Below, piece by piece: positions 1 to 5,506 of a stretch of DNA of 8,538 bases. The position numbers and the translations under genes were made by a program. The notes under the pieces are model-generated. The model was not told the origin of the DNA, ran no database searches, and saw only the letters and a list, made by a program, of their open reading frames with translations. The DNA is from Candidatus Avipropionibacterium avicola (GTDB lineage: Bacteria > Actinomycetota > Actinomycetes > Propionibacteriales > Propionibacteriaceae). Each line of letters starts with the position of its first letter. The first letter of the stretch is position 1. The stretch is from NCBI GenBank assembly GCA_018715445.1, contig DVLP01000322.1:1-8538 (forward strand), in the 5' to 3' direction.

Positions 1-510
1 CGACCTTCTTGCGTCGGCCAGCCTGCCAATGAGGAACTCGCGATCTGCGGCACCGAGCTCCGGCGAGAGATCCGGGTTGGCAACGACTTCCTGCGCCTCC
101 GTGATCCGATCCCAGAAACTTGGGCTCGACACCTCAACTTTGCGCATGCCTGCGTGCAGCTGTTCCAACGCCTCGGCGTACTCGTTTGCTGTGACCGTAG
201 GAGTCACCGGCGCGTAGTACGTCCACAGCGTCACCGCGAAGCCATCGCACTTATACACCACCGGATCCACTCGAGGCTCCAGGAGGCCTACTGGGCATCC
301 GGCATCGGCGAGCCGTTGAGCGAGCTCGACTTCGAACGGAGCGGCCCCAAACTCTGGCGGAGCGACCCTTGCGAAGACGTCACATGGCGTCAGGCGCAGC
401 GCCAACTTGTTCGAATTGTGGATGACTACCGCGTCGACTGCAGGCAGGCCCAAGTCTGTGGCTATCGAAACCGCTGCCGCGATCGAGCGCTTGATGTCGG
501 GCGTGTCCAT
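1..510 (-). CDS. Aminoglycoside phosphotransferase (APH)-family protein, N-terminal part, cut by left edge
   Basis: The frame is open from an ATG at 510 down to base 1, giving 170 residues with no stop, so the C-terminus lies outside. The visible part resembles the N-lobe of APH/choline-kinase-like phosphotransferases: a strand pair around residues 27-50 ending in FARVAP, where Arg48 takes the usual Lys/Arg place, then FEVELAQRL (59-67) as the helix with the partner Glu. A hinge-like TLWTYYAPV (94-102) and EALEQLHAG (113-121) follow. The catalytic HGD..N loop and DFD-type metal motif are not in the window, so activity and substrate cannot be judged; antibiotic, sugar and amino-acid kinases all use this fold. 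GAGGAG 8 nt before the ATG supports the start. About 47 of 170 codons end in A or T, including ATA, AGA and AAA, unlike the neighbouring genes, which suggests recent acquisition. Confidence 0.8.
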   Translation of the reverse strand, partial: MDTPDIKRSIAAAVSIATDLGLPAVDAVVIHNSNKLALRLTPCDVFARVAPPEFGAAPFEVELAQRLADAGCPVGLLEPRVDPVVYKCDGFAVTLWTYYAPVTPTVTANEYAEALEQLHAGMRKVEVSSPSFWDRITEAQEVVANPDLSPELGAADREFLIGRLADARRS

Positions 511-518
511 TCGACGAT

Positions 519-524
519 CTCCTC
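519..524 (-). promoter_or_regulatory. Shine-Dalgarno site of the APH-family gene
   Basis: GAGGAG on the minus strand lies 8 nt before the ATG at 510. It fixes the start and contrasts with the leaderless-looking neighbours. Confidence 0.6.
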
Positions 525-597
525 GATCTCTCTTCTGGGCCCTAGTCGAATCGTGTGACTACGCGGGTCTGCCCAACCTGAGTGCTCCTACGTCCAC

Positions 598-620
598 GTC
601 CCCCGAGGCTGGTCGAGGGG
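598..620 (-). repeat. GC-rich imperfect palindrome, copy 1
   Basis: On the minus strand it reads CCCCTCGAC, CAGCC, TCGGGGGAC and is followed by GTGG. It can fold into a short hairpin with C-rich and G-rich arms. It shares its ends and 3' tail with the copies at 639-660 and 6284-6305. It lies between the arsC-family stop and the APH-family start, both on the minus strand. Confidence 0.7.
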
Positions 621-638
621 CCTACTGGCACGCCCCGC

Positions 639-660
639 GTCCCCCGAGCTCGTCGAGGGG
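639..660 (-). repeat. GC-rich imperfect palindrome, copy 2 (possible terminator)
   Basis: On the minus strand it reads CCCCTCGAC, GAGC, TCGGGGGAC. It starts at the base right after the stop codon of the arsC-family gene. The RNA can pair CCCC(C)GA-type arms with TCG(A)GGGG around a 5-nt loop, with one bulged A. The position suggests a 3'-end or terminator role, but no U-tract follows. Similar CCCTTCGAC..GCTCAGGG elements are familiar to me from other actinobacterial genomes (recall, not checked). Confidence 0.7.
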
Positions 661-1014
661 TCAGGCCAGGAAGTCCGGCACCCTGGTCTTGGGACGACCG
701 ATGATCGCCCGGTCGCCCCGGACCAGCACCGGTCGCTGCATCAGCTCCGGGTGGGCGACCAGGGTCGCCACCACCTGGTCGACCTCGGCGACGTCGGCGT
801 CGGTCAGCCCGAGCCGGGCGAAGGCGGCGTCGCGCCGGACCAGGTCGGTGACCGGGTCCTCCAGCTTGTCGATCAGCTGCCGCAGCTCGGCCTCGTCCAG
901 CGGGGTCGTCAGGTAACGCACCACCTCGACCTCGACGCCGGCCTGCTCGGCCTCCTCGAGCGCTGCCCGCGAGGTCGAGCAGCGGGGATTGTGCAGGATC
1001 GTCACCTCAGCCAT
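661..1014 (-). CDS. arsC: ArsC-family (glutaredoxin-dependent arsenate reductase-like) protein
   Basis: This 117-residue protein has the thioredoxin-fold ArsC signature HNPRCSTSR (residues 8-16) with the single catalytic Cys12. Arg60, Arg94 (in QRPVLV) and Arg107 (in IGRPKTR) sit at the same numbers as the substrate-binding arginines of plasmid R773 ArsC, which argues for real arsenate reductase chemistry rather than a Spx-like regulator. Such enzymes reduce arsenate to arsenite in the cytoplasm using glutathione/glutaredoxin or an equivalent thiol donor. It is shorter than R773 ArsC (about 141 residues). No arsR, arsB or acr3 is visible, so this is an isolated copy and a resistance role is not shown. 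No ribosome binding site is seen; a TAGGCT box 6 nt before the ATG points to a leaderless mRNA. It is divergent from the ThuA-like gene across 35 bp. Confidence 0.87.
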   Translation of the reverse strand: MAEVTILHNPRCSTSRAALEEAEQAGVEVEVVRYLTTPLDEAELRQLIDKLEDPVTDLVRRDAAFARLGLTDADVAEVDQVVATLVAHPELMQRPVLVRGDRAIIGRPKTRVPDFLA

Positions 1015-1020
1015 GGGCCG

Positions 1021-1026
1021 AGCCTA
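1021..1026 (-). promoter_or_regulatory. -10 box of the arsC-family gene (leaderless type)
   Basis: TAGGCT on the minus strand matches the actinobacterial TANNNT -10 pattern and ends 6 nt before the ATG at 1014, so transcription should begin at or next to the start codon. No convincing -35 is seen; GGGACC stands at the right distance. Any -35 would lie inside the start of the divergent gene. Confidence 0.55.
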
Positions 1027-1037
1027 CCGGCGACCTC

Positions 1038-1043
1038 TAGGCT
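1038..1043 (+). promoter_or_regulatory. -10 box of the ThuA-like gene (leaderless type)
   Basis: TAGGCT ends 6 nt before the ATG at 1050. With the opposite-strand TAGGCT at 1021-1026 it forms an inverted pair separated by 11 bp, so the two polymerases would compete for the same DNA. Confidence 0.55.
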
Positions 1044-1049
1044 GGTCCC

Positions 1050-1739
1050 ATGATTCGCATCCTCAGTGGCGCCGGCCGCTACGCCGACCCGTGGCACCCG
1101 TTCCTGGTCACCACGGCCGGGATCGCCTCGGTCGCCGCGGAGCTCGATCTCGACCACGAGGCCGCCGATGTCACGCCGGACACCCTGGGTGACCTCGACG
1201 GCGTCGACGTCCTGGTCGTGAACGTCGGCGGGGGCGGGCCTGACCCCGACCTGTCGCCGGACCGCGCGTGGTCCGAGGCCTTCGCGACCGCGGAGGCCTG
1301 GCTGCGCATGGGTGGGGCGATGCTGGCCACCCACCAGGCGACGAACGGGTTCCCGGACTGGCCCGGCTACCGCAGCCTGCTCGGTGGTGAGTGGGTCCCC
1401 GGTACGTCGAACCATCCGGCGATCAGTGACGCCGTGTTCACCGCCCGGCCGGGCGCCGAGGCCGACCCGCTGCTCGCCGGGCTGCCCGGTGCCCCGCAGG
1501 CGCCACGGGTCGAGGCTTGGGACGAGCGATACTCGCATCTGGTGATGTCGCCGGAGGCGCAGGTGCTGTTGGAGCACGAGCTCGACGGCCAGGCGCAACC
1601 GGTGGTGTGGCGCAGCGGGGCCGACGGCGTACGGATCCTGGTGGACGCGCTGGGCCACGGCCCCGAGTCGTACGAGTCCCCCAGCCGTCGACAGTTGCTG
1701 GCCAACGAACTGCTCGAGCTCAGCGCGCCAGTCAACTAA
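1050..1739 (+). CDS. ThuA-like domain protein (class I glutamine-amidotransferase-like fold)
   Basis: This 229-residue soluble protein looks like the ThuA family (named for trehalose utilisation), which has a flavodoxin/GATase-I-like fold and poorly defined chemistry. Visible family features are LSGAGRYADPWHPF at the N-terminus (5-18), the strand-turn VLVVNVGGGG (54-63), ATHQATNGFPDWPGYRSLLGG around the pseudo-elbow (93-113; His95 replaces the amidotransferase Cys), NHP (121-123), WDERYSHL (157-164) and the C-terminal LGHGPESYESP (201-211). There is no signal peptide or membrane segment. It stands alone, divergent from the arsC-family gene and convergent with the Nudix gene; no sugar-transport or dehydrogenase genes lie nearby, so a trehalose role is not supported by context. 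The start is set by the TAGGCT box 6 nt upstream; there is no Shine-Dalgarno sequence. The stop codon lies in a 15-bp tandem repeat. Confidence 0.82.
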   Translation: MIRILSGAGRYADPWHPFLVTTAGIASVAAELDLDHEAADVTPDTLGDLDGVDVLVVNVGGGGPDPDLSPDRAWSEAFATAEAWLRMGGAMLATHQATNGFPDWPGYRSLLGGEWVPGTSNHPAISDAVFTARPGAEADPLLAGLPGAPQAPRVEAWDERYSHLVMSPEAQVLLEHELDGQAQPVVWRSGADGVRILVDALGHGPESYESPSRRQLLANELLELSAPVN

Positions 1740-1777
1740 CCGCAGGCCAACTGACCACGGGCCAACTCACCGCCGGC
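1733..1777 (+). repeat. Three imperfect 15-bp tandem repeats across the ThuA-like stop codon
   Basis: The units CAACTAACCGCAGGC, CAACTGACCACGGGC and CAACTCACCGCCGGC lie head to tail and share the frame CAACT.ACC.C.GGC. The first unit contains the TAA stop. The unit length is a multiple of three, so in a shifted frame it would encode QLTAG/QLTTG pentapeptides, but that frame is not a gene here. Confidence 0.8.
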
Positions 1778-1795
1778 CACATCCGTCAGGCCGGC
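1772..1795. terminator. Hairpin between convergent ThuA-like and Nudix genes
   Basis: Perfect 7-bp arms GCCGGCC (1772-1778) and GGCCGGC (1789-1795) enclose a 10-nt loop. It lies in the 46-bp gap and overlaps the Nudix stop codon. There is no U-tract on either side, so it may act as a bidirectional GC-hairpin terminator or RNA 3'-end stabiliser. Confidence 0.5.
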
Positions 1796-2334
1796 AGGGT
1801 CGATTCCTCCATGTCACCGAGCTCCACCAGTTGGTGGTCCCCGGCCAGCACCCGCTCGACCAGGTCGGGCAGGCAGGCCGGCCACAACCAGTCGTCGGTG
1901 GCGCCCAGCTCGTCACCGGTCCACCAGCGGTGCCCGGTCAGGGTGAGCTGCTCGTCCTCGGTGTGACCGGCGATGTCGACGGTGAACGCCGGGACCCGGA
2001 CCGCATAGAAGCTCTCCGAGACGATGTCGACGACCTGGTCGGAGTAGCCGTGCACCACGTGGCGGTGGGCGATCGGACCCAGTAGTTGGCCCTCCGCGAC
2101 CCGGCAGCCGGTCTCCTCGGCGAGCTCACGCACCGCCGTACCGGCCTCGGTCTCACCCGGATCCATGCCGCCACCCGGCACGACCCACCAGGAGCGGTCG
2201 GGCAGGCCCGGGTCCGAGTCGGCGAACAACAGCACCCGTTCCCGGTCGTCGATCGTGACGACCCGTACCGTACGGCGGATGATCACCGGGCGTTCAGCGG
2301 GCTCGGGCGGCGGTCCATCACTACGTCGGCTCAC
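1786..2334 (-). CDS. Nudix hydrolase
   Basis: This 182-residue protein has a complete Nudix box at residues 55-77: Gly55, then Glu61, then the REL.EE.G core (Arg69, Glu70, Glu73, Glu74, Gly76), the Mg-binding motif that hydrolyses nucleoside diphosphates linked to another group. The preceding SWWVVPGGGMDPGE (48-61) and the later RWWTGDEL (136-143) resemble MutT/ADP-ribose-pyrophosphatase-like members, but substrate cannot be read from sequence. A charged, proline-containing N-terminal stretch (1-16) precedes the fold. The start is GTG; a TAGGCT box 6 nt before it predicts a leaderless mRNA. It is divergent from a MazG-like pyrophosphohydrolase over 57 bp, so two nucleotide-cleaning enzymes share one control region. 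Confidence 0.9.
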   Translation of the reverse strand: MSRRSDGPPPEPAERPVIIRRTVRVVTIDDRERVLLFADSDPGLPDRSWWVVPGGGMDPGETEAGTAVRELAEETGCRVAEGQLLGPIAHRHVVHGYSDQVVDIVSESFYAVRVPAFTVDIAGHTEDEQLTLTGHRWWTGDELGATDDWLWPACLPDLVERVLAGDHQLVELGDMEESTLPA

Positions 2335-2340
2335 GGTGCC

Positions 2341-2346
2341 AGCCTA
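2341..2346 (-). promoter_or_regulatory. -10 box of the Nudix gene (leaderless type)
   Basis: TAGGCT on the minus strand ends 6 nt before the GTG start at 2334. It is identical to the boxes of the arsC-family and ThuA-like genes. No good -35 is visible. Confidence 0.5.
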
Positions 2347-2356
2347 TGACCCCTGT

Positions 2357-2385
2357 GCGACACCAGCCCTGCGGCGTCCTAAGGT
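2357..2385 (+). promoter_or_regulatory. Promoter of the MazG-like gene
   Basis: The -35 GCGACA (2357-2362) matches the last four bases of TTGACA. A 17-bp spacer leads to the -10 TAAGGT (2380-2385). The box ends 6 nt before ATG 2392, so this ATG, not the in-frame GTG at 2386, is the likely start. Confidence 0.6.
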
Positions 2386-2391
2386 GTGCCG

Positions 2392-2844
2392 ATGGACGGA
2401 CGCGACCCCGAAGCCTTGGTACGAGAGTTCCACCAGACCTATGCCCTCCCGGTGGCCGAGGACGCCCCCAGCGTGGCCCGCGACCGGGTGCACATGAGGA
2501 TGGCGCTGATCGCCGAGGAGTTCGCCGAGCTGGTCGGCGCGGTCTACGGCGAGTCCGCCGGCCAGATCGTCGAGCAGGCGTTCACGGCGGCGGTGGCGGC
2601 CGACGACCAGACCCGCGACACCGTCGAGACCGCCGATGCGCTGGGCGACCTGGTCTATGTCACCTACGGCATGGCGCTGGAGTGCGCGATCCCGCTGCCG
2701 GCGGTGCTGGCCGAGATCCAGGCCTCGAACCTGTCCAAGCTCGGTGAGGACGGCAAGCCGATCTATCGCGAGGACGGCAAGGTCCTCAAGGGTCCCGGCT
2801 TCTTCCCGCCCGATGTCGCCGGCGTGCTCGACGACCACGGCTGA
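2392..2844 (+). CDS. MazG-like nucleotide pyrophosphohydrolase (PRA-PH/all-alpha NTP pyrophosphatase superfamily)
   Basis: This 150-residue, mainly helical protein carries the Mg-binding motifs of the MazG/HisE superfamily: EEFAE (Glu42, Glu43, Glu46) and ETADALGD (Glu79, Asp82, Asp86). The tail SNLSKLGEDGKPIYREDGKV (112-131), then KGPGFFPPD (133-141), is the conserved C-terminal part of the phosphoribosyl-ATP-pyrophosphohydrolase-like MazG group. These enzymes convert NTPs to NMP and pyrophosphate and remove aberrant nucleotides. It is not HisE by context: there is no his gene nearby, and the DGKP tail is absent from classical HisE as I know it. An in-frame GTG at 2386 would add two residues, but the TAAGGT box 6 nt before ATG 2392 favours the ATG. 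It is divergent from the Nudix gene and convergent with the following minus-strand gene. Confidence 0.85.
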   Translation: MDGRDPEALVREFHQTYALPVAEDAPSVARDRVHMRMALIAEEFAELVGAVYGESAGQIVEQAFTAAVAADDQTRDTVETADALGDLVYVTYGMALECAIPLPAVLAEIQASNLSKLGEDGKPIYREDGKVLKGPGFFPPDVAGVLDDHG

Positions 2845-2850
2845 GTCAGT

Positions 2851-2861
2851 CGGCTGAGCCG
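2851..2861. terminator. Short hairpin between convergent genes
   Basis: CGGC-TGA-GCCG in the 25-bp gap between the MazG-like stop and the stop of the 132-residue gene. It is small and lacks a U-tract, so a terminator role is only suggested by position. Confidence 0.3.
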
Positions 2862-2869
2862 GTCCCGCG

Positions 2870-3268
2870 TCAGCCCAGCACCCGCAGCAGGGCGCGGGCA
2901 TAGGCGCACTCGGCGTCCGGATCGGTCACCTCGACCACGGCACCGTCGGGCCCCACGATCCGTACCGCATGGTGGTGGTCGTGGCGCACCAGGGAGACGA
3001 ACCGGTCACCCAGGGCATCACGCAGCTGCGCCTCCCGGGGCAGCCAGACGGTGTGCTCCACCGCCACCGAGTCCAGCGCCCACTCGGTGGTCCCGTTGAA
3101 GGCCAGGATGATCCCGGTGTCGAGGTCATGGGCCTCCACGGTCATGTCGGCCAGGTGGAACACCTCGTCGCCCATCTCCGGCTTGGCGATGACGAAGCGG
3201 TCACCGTTGGCGGGCTGCCAGGACAGTCCCGCCTGCTGCAGGGCCCTGGCCAAGGTCGCGGTGATCAT
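2870..3268 (-). CDS. Conserved actinobacterial 132-residue protein of unknown function
   Basis: The small soluble protein has GDRFVIAKPEMGDEVFHLADMT (22-43), FNGTTEWALDSV (57-68) and VWLPREAQLRDALGDRF (74-90), ending in ECAYARALLRVLG. I recall close relatives in many actinobacteria that databases often label 'pilus assembly protein CpaE', a label that looks wrong: at 132 residues it lacks the P-loop ATPase of true CpaE, and no tad/pilus gene is near. It has no signal peptide or transmembrane segment. The start is the ATG at 3268, where the family-like sequence begins; the same frame stays open far upstream, but that part lies opposite helR. It is divergent from helR across 126 bp. A His cluster (residues 96-100) is the only local oddity. 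Confidence 0.85.
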   Translation of the reverse strand: MITATLARALQQAGLSWQPANGDRFVIAKPEMGDEVFHLADMTVEAHDLDTGIILAFNGTTEWALDSVAVEHTVWLPREAQLRDALGDRFVSLVRHDHHHAVRIVGPDGAVVEVTDPDAECAYARALLRVLG

Positions 3269-3275
3269 GGCCCCC

Positions 3276-3304
3276 AGTCTTGGTGCCGGTCGGGCCGAAC
3301 ACAA
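3276..3304 (-). promoter_or_regulatory. Possible promoter of the 132-residue protein gene
   Basis: On the minus strand, TTGTGT (3299-3304) and AAGACT (3276-3281) are separated by 17 bp, and the -10 ends 7 nt before ATG 3268. The boxes match the consensus only partly, so this is tentative. Confidence 0.3.
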
Positions 3305-3310
3305 CCGTGG

Positions 3311-3326
3311 CCACCTATTTCGGTGG
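3311..3326. promoter_or_regulatory. Inverted repeat at the helR -35 region, possible operator
   Basis: CCACC-TATTTC-GGTGG, with 5-bp perfect arms around an A/T-rich centre that is unusual in this GC-rich DNA. Its right arm overlaps the proposed helR -35 (3324-3329). It could be a repressor site or chance. Confidence 0.35.
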
Positions 3327-3352
3327 ACCCGGGACCGGGTTGGGCGTAAGGT
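3324..3352 (+). promoter_or_regulatory. Promoter of helR
   Basis: The -35-like TGGACC (3324-3329), a 17-bp spacer and the -10 TAAGGT (3347-3352) predict a start near 3359 and a leader of about 36 nt. GAAGGG at 3377-3382, 12 nt before the ATG, may serve as a ribosome binding site. I looked for the rifamycin-associated element (a palindrome with TTGC/GCAA halves) between 3269 and 3394 and did not find it. Confidence 0.5.
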
Positions 3353-3394
3353 CGACCGGCTTCCAATCACACACCCGAAGGGTGCGCCTGTGCC

Positions 3395-5470
3395 ATGCCC
3401 GACTCCGAACTGCTCCAGGAACGACAACATCTGATCGACTCCCGCGCCGCTCTGAAGCGGATGCACGACCACACCGCCTCGATGGCCTTCACCGGGGAGA
3501 ACACCGCCATGGGTGGCGACCACGTCTCCACCCAGTACCTGCTCCAGACCCTCTATCGACGGATGCTCTCGCTGCGCGACGATCCGACGATCCCGCTCTT
3601 CTTCGGTCGCATCGACACCGACCGGTCCCTCGGGGCCGATGCCGATGCCGCCCGCTACGTCGGGCGTCGCCATGTCACCGCCGAGATCGGGGGTGAGCCC
3701 CTGGTCGTCGACTGGCGCGCCCCGGTCGCACTGCCCTTCTACCAGGCCCGTCCCCAGGACCCGATGGGGGTACGGCTTCGCCGCCGCTTCGGCTTCTCCA
3801 ACGGCGAGCTGACCGCGTACGAGGACGAGGACCTCACCGGCGCGGCCACCGACGACTTCCACTCCACGATCCTGGAGTCGGAGATCGAGCGACCCCGTAC
3901 CGGTCCGATGCGCGACATCGTTGCCACGATCCAGCCCGAGCAGGACGAGATCGTCCGCGCGGACCTGGCGATGTCGCTGTGTGTGCAGGGCGCTCCCGGC
4001 ACCGGCAAGACCGCTGTCGGCCTGCACCGAGCGGCCTTCCTGCTCTATGCCCACCGCGACCAACTGCGCCGCTCCGGGGTGCTGGTGCTCGGACCGAACG
4101 ACAACTTCCTCTCCTACATCGGCGATGTCCTGCCCGCCCTGGGCGAGATCGATGCCCGCTCCGAGACCGTCACCTCGCTCACCAGCCATCATGTCGGGCG
4201 TCAGGCCACGGCCGACGACCCGACCCCGGTCGCGGTCCTCAAGGGTGATGCCCGGATGGCCGAGGTCGTCCACAACGCCGTGTGGGCAGGGATCGGGGAG
4301 GCCATCGAGCCGCTGGTCGTCCCCCGTGGCTCGCGACAGTGGCGGGTCCCGGCGTACCTGGTGAACGAGATCGTCACCGAGCTGCGCACCCGCGGCATCC
4401 GGTACGAGGCAGGCCGGACCATGCTGCCCCAACGCCTGGCCGACCAGGTGCTGCGGCGGATGGAGGCTGCCGGTGACTCCCCCGACGACCGAGTGCAGAA
4501 CGCGGTCGCCCGGACCGCCCCGGTCAAGCAACTGTGCAAGCAGTTGTGGCCCTCGATCGATCCGGCCAAGCTGCTGTGGCAGCTGTGGTCCGATCCGGAC
4601 CTGCTCGCCGCTGCTGCCGACCAGATCCTCACTCCGGCAGAGATCGAACTGTTGGCGAGCCAGCGAACCGCTCGGTCCGCGCGATCCCAGCGATGGTCAC
4701 CGGCCGACGTGGTGCTGCTGGACGAGATCGTCGACCAGCTCGAACGCACCCCGAGCCTGGGACACGTGATCATCGACGAGGCCCAGGACCTGTCGGCCAT
4801 GGAGCTGCGCGCCGCGGGTCGCCGGGCCAGCACCGGATCGGTCACCTTGTTGGGGGACCTGGCCCAGGCCACCACGGCGTGGGCATCCTCGTCCTGGGCC
4901 GATTCCCTTGCCCACGTGGGACATCCGCAGGCCCGGGTCGAGGAGCTGCGGGCCGGATTCCGAGTCCCGGGTGCGGTGATCGACTACGCTGCCCGGCTGC
5001 TCCCGGTGATCGCTCCGGGGTTGCTGCCGCCGTACTCGGTCCGACGGACCCGCGGCGAGCTCGACCTGCGCGAGGGCGGTGCACCGGTCTGGGTGTCCGC
5101 GGTCACCGAAGCGTTGCGACTCGAGGGCACCGTCGCCATGATCGTGCCCGATGCCGTGCTGGACCGGGCACGGACCGCGCTCACCGAGCAGGGCCTGGGT
5201 TTCACCGATGCGACCACCACGGCCACCACCGACGAGGGTGTGCCGCAGGACCCTGACGAACGGTTCGCCGAACGCCTCGAACTGGTGCCGGCTCGACTGT
5301 CCAAGGGCCTCGAGTTCGACCACGTCGTGCTGGTCGAACCGTCCGGGATCGTCGACGGGGAAGCCGATCGGGTCACCGGGCTGCGTCGGCTCTACGTCTG
5401 CCTGACCCGTGCGGTCACCTCACTGGTCGTGGTCCACGAAGGCCCACTGCCGGCCGAGCTGTCCGACTGA
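3395..5470 (+). CDS. helR: HelR-type RNA polymerase recycling motor ATPase (HelD/UvrD-like superfamily 1)
   Basis: This 691-residue protein has all superfamily 1 helicase motifs: IQPEQDEIVRA with Gln183 (Q motif), GAPGTGKT (199-206, Walker A), HVIIDEAQDLS (457-467, Walker B Asp461/Glu462), LLGDLAQAT (485-493), ELRAGFRVPG (517-526), ARLSKGLEFDHVVLVEP (633-649) and LRRLYVCLTRA (663-673). Before the ATPase comes a helical N-terminus, ELLQERQHLIDSRAALKRMH (5-24), which in HelD proteins enters the RNA polymerase secondary channel, then GRIDTD (71-76) and YVGRRHVT..VVDWRAP, characteristic of HelD/HelR. Known members free stalled RNA polymerase using ATP; in Streptomyces HelR displaces rifamycin and gives resistance. 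Resistance here is inference, since the rifamycin-associated element was not seen. The gene is monocistronic, divergent from the 132-residue gene and convergent with the lipoprotein gene. Confidence 0.88.
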   Translation: MPDSELLQERQHLIDSRAALKRMHDHTASMAFTGENTAMGGDHVSTQYLLQTLYRRMLSLRDDPTIPLFFGRIDTDRSLGADADAARYVGRRHVTAEIGGEPLVVDWRAPVALPFYQARPQDPMGVRLRRRFGFSNGELTAYEDEDLTGAATDDFHSTILESEIERPRTGPMRDIVATIQPEQDEIVRADLAMSLCVQGAPGTGKTAVGLHRAAFLLYAHRDQLRRSGVLVLGPNDNFLSYIGDVLPALGEIDARSETVTSLTSHHVGRQATADDPTPVAVLKGDARMAEVVHNAVWAGIGEAIEPLVVPRGSRQWRVPAYLVNEIVTELRTRGIRYEAGRTMLPQRLADQVLRRMEAAGDSPDDRVQNAVARTAPVKQLCKQLWPSIDPAKLLWQLWSDPDLLAAAADQILTPAEIELLASQRTARSARSQRWSPADVVLLDEIVDQLERTPSLGHVIIDEAQDLSAMELRAAGRRASTGSVTLLGDLAQATTAWASSSWADSLAHVGHPQARVEELRAGFRVPGAVIDYAARLLPVIAPGLLPPYSVRRTRGELDLREGGAPVWVSAVTEALRLEGTVAMIVPDAVLDRARTALTEQGLGFTDATTTATTDEGVPQDPDERFAERLELVPARLSKGLEFDHVVLVEPSGIVDGEADRVTGLRRLYVCLTRAVTSLVVVHEGPLPAELSD

Positions 5471-5478
5471 ACGGAGCC

Positions 5479-5495
5479 CGGCCGGCTGTGGGCCG
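5479..5495. terminator. Hairpin between convergent helR and lipoprotein genes
   Basis: CGGCC (5479-5483) and GGCCG (5491-5495) flank a 7-nt loop in the 36-bp gap. An alternative pairing of CTGT with ACAG (5486-5499) overlaps it. There is no U-tract; the terminator call rests mainly on position. Confidence 0.4.
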
Positions 5496-5506
5496 ACAGG
5501 TGCGGG

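Noticed and set aside
154..916. Overlapping plus-strand open frames opposite the phosphotransferase and arsC-family genes
   Set aside because: No recognisable domains, Arg/Ser-rich composition, and one crosses the intergenic repeats; the minus-strand frames carry family motifs.
2386..2391. GTG at 2386 as start of the MazG-like gene
   Set aside because: The -10 box ends at 2385, so transcription would begin at or after this codon; ATG 2392 fits the leaderless spacing seen at the other genes.
2870..4531. Very long open frame on the minus strand (553 codons) running through the helR region
   Set aside because: Only its last 132 residues look like a real protein. The rest lies antisense to helR, whose plus-strand product has every helicase motif; high GC suppresses stops and makes such shadows.
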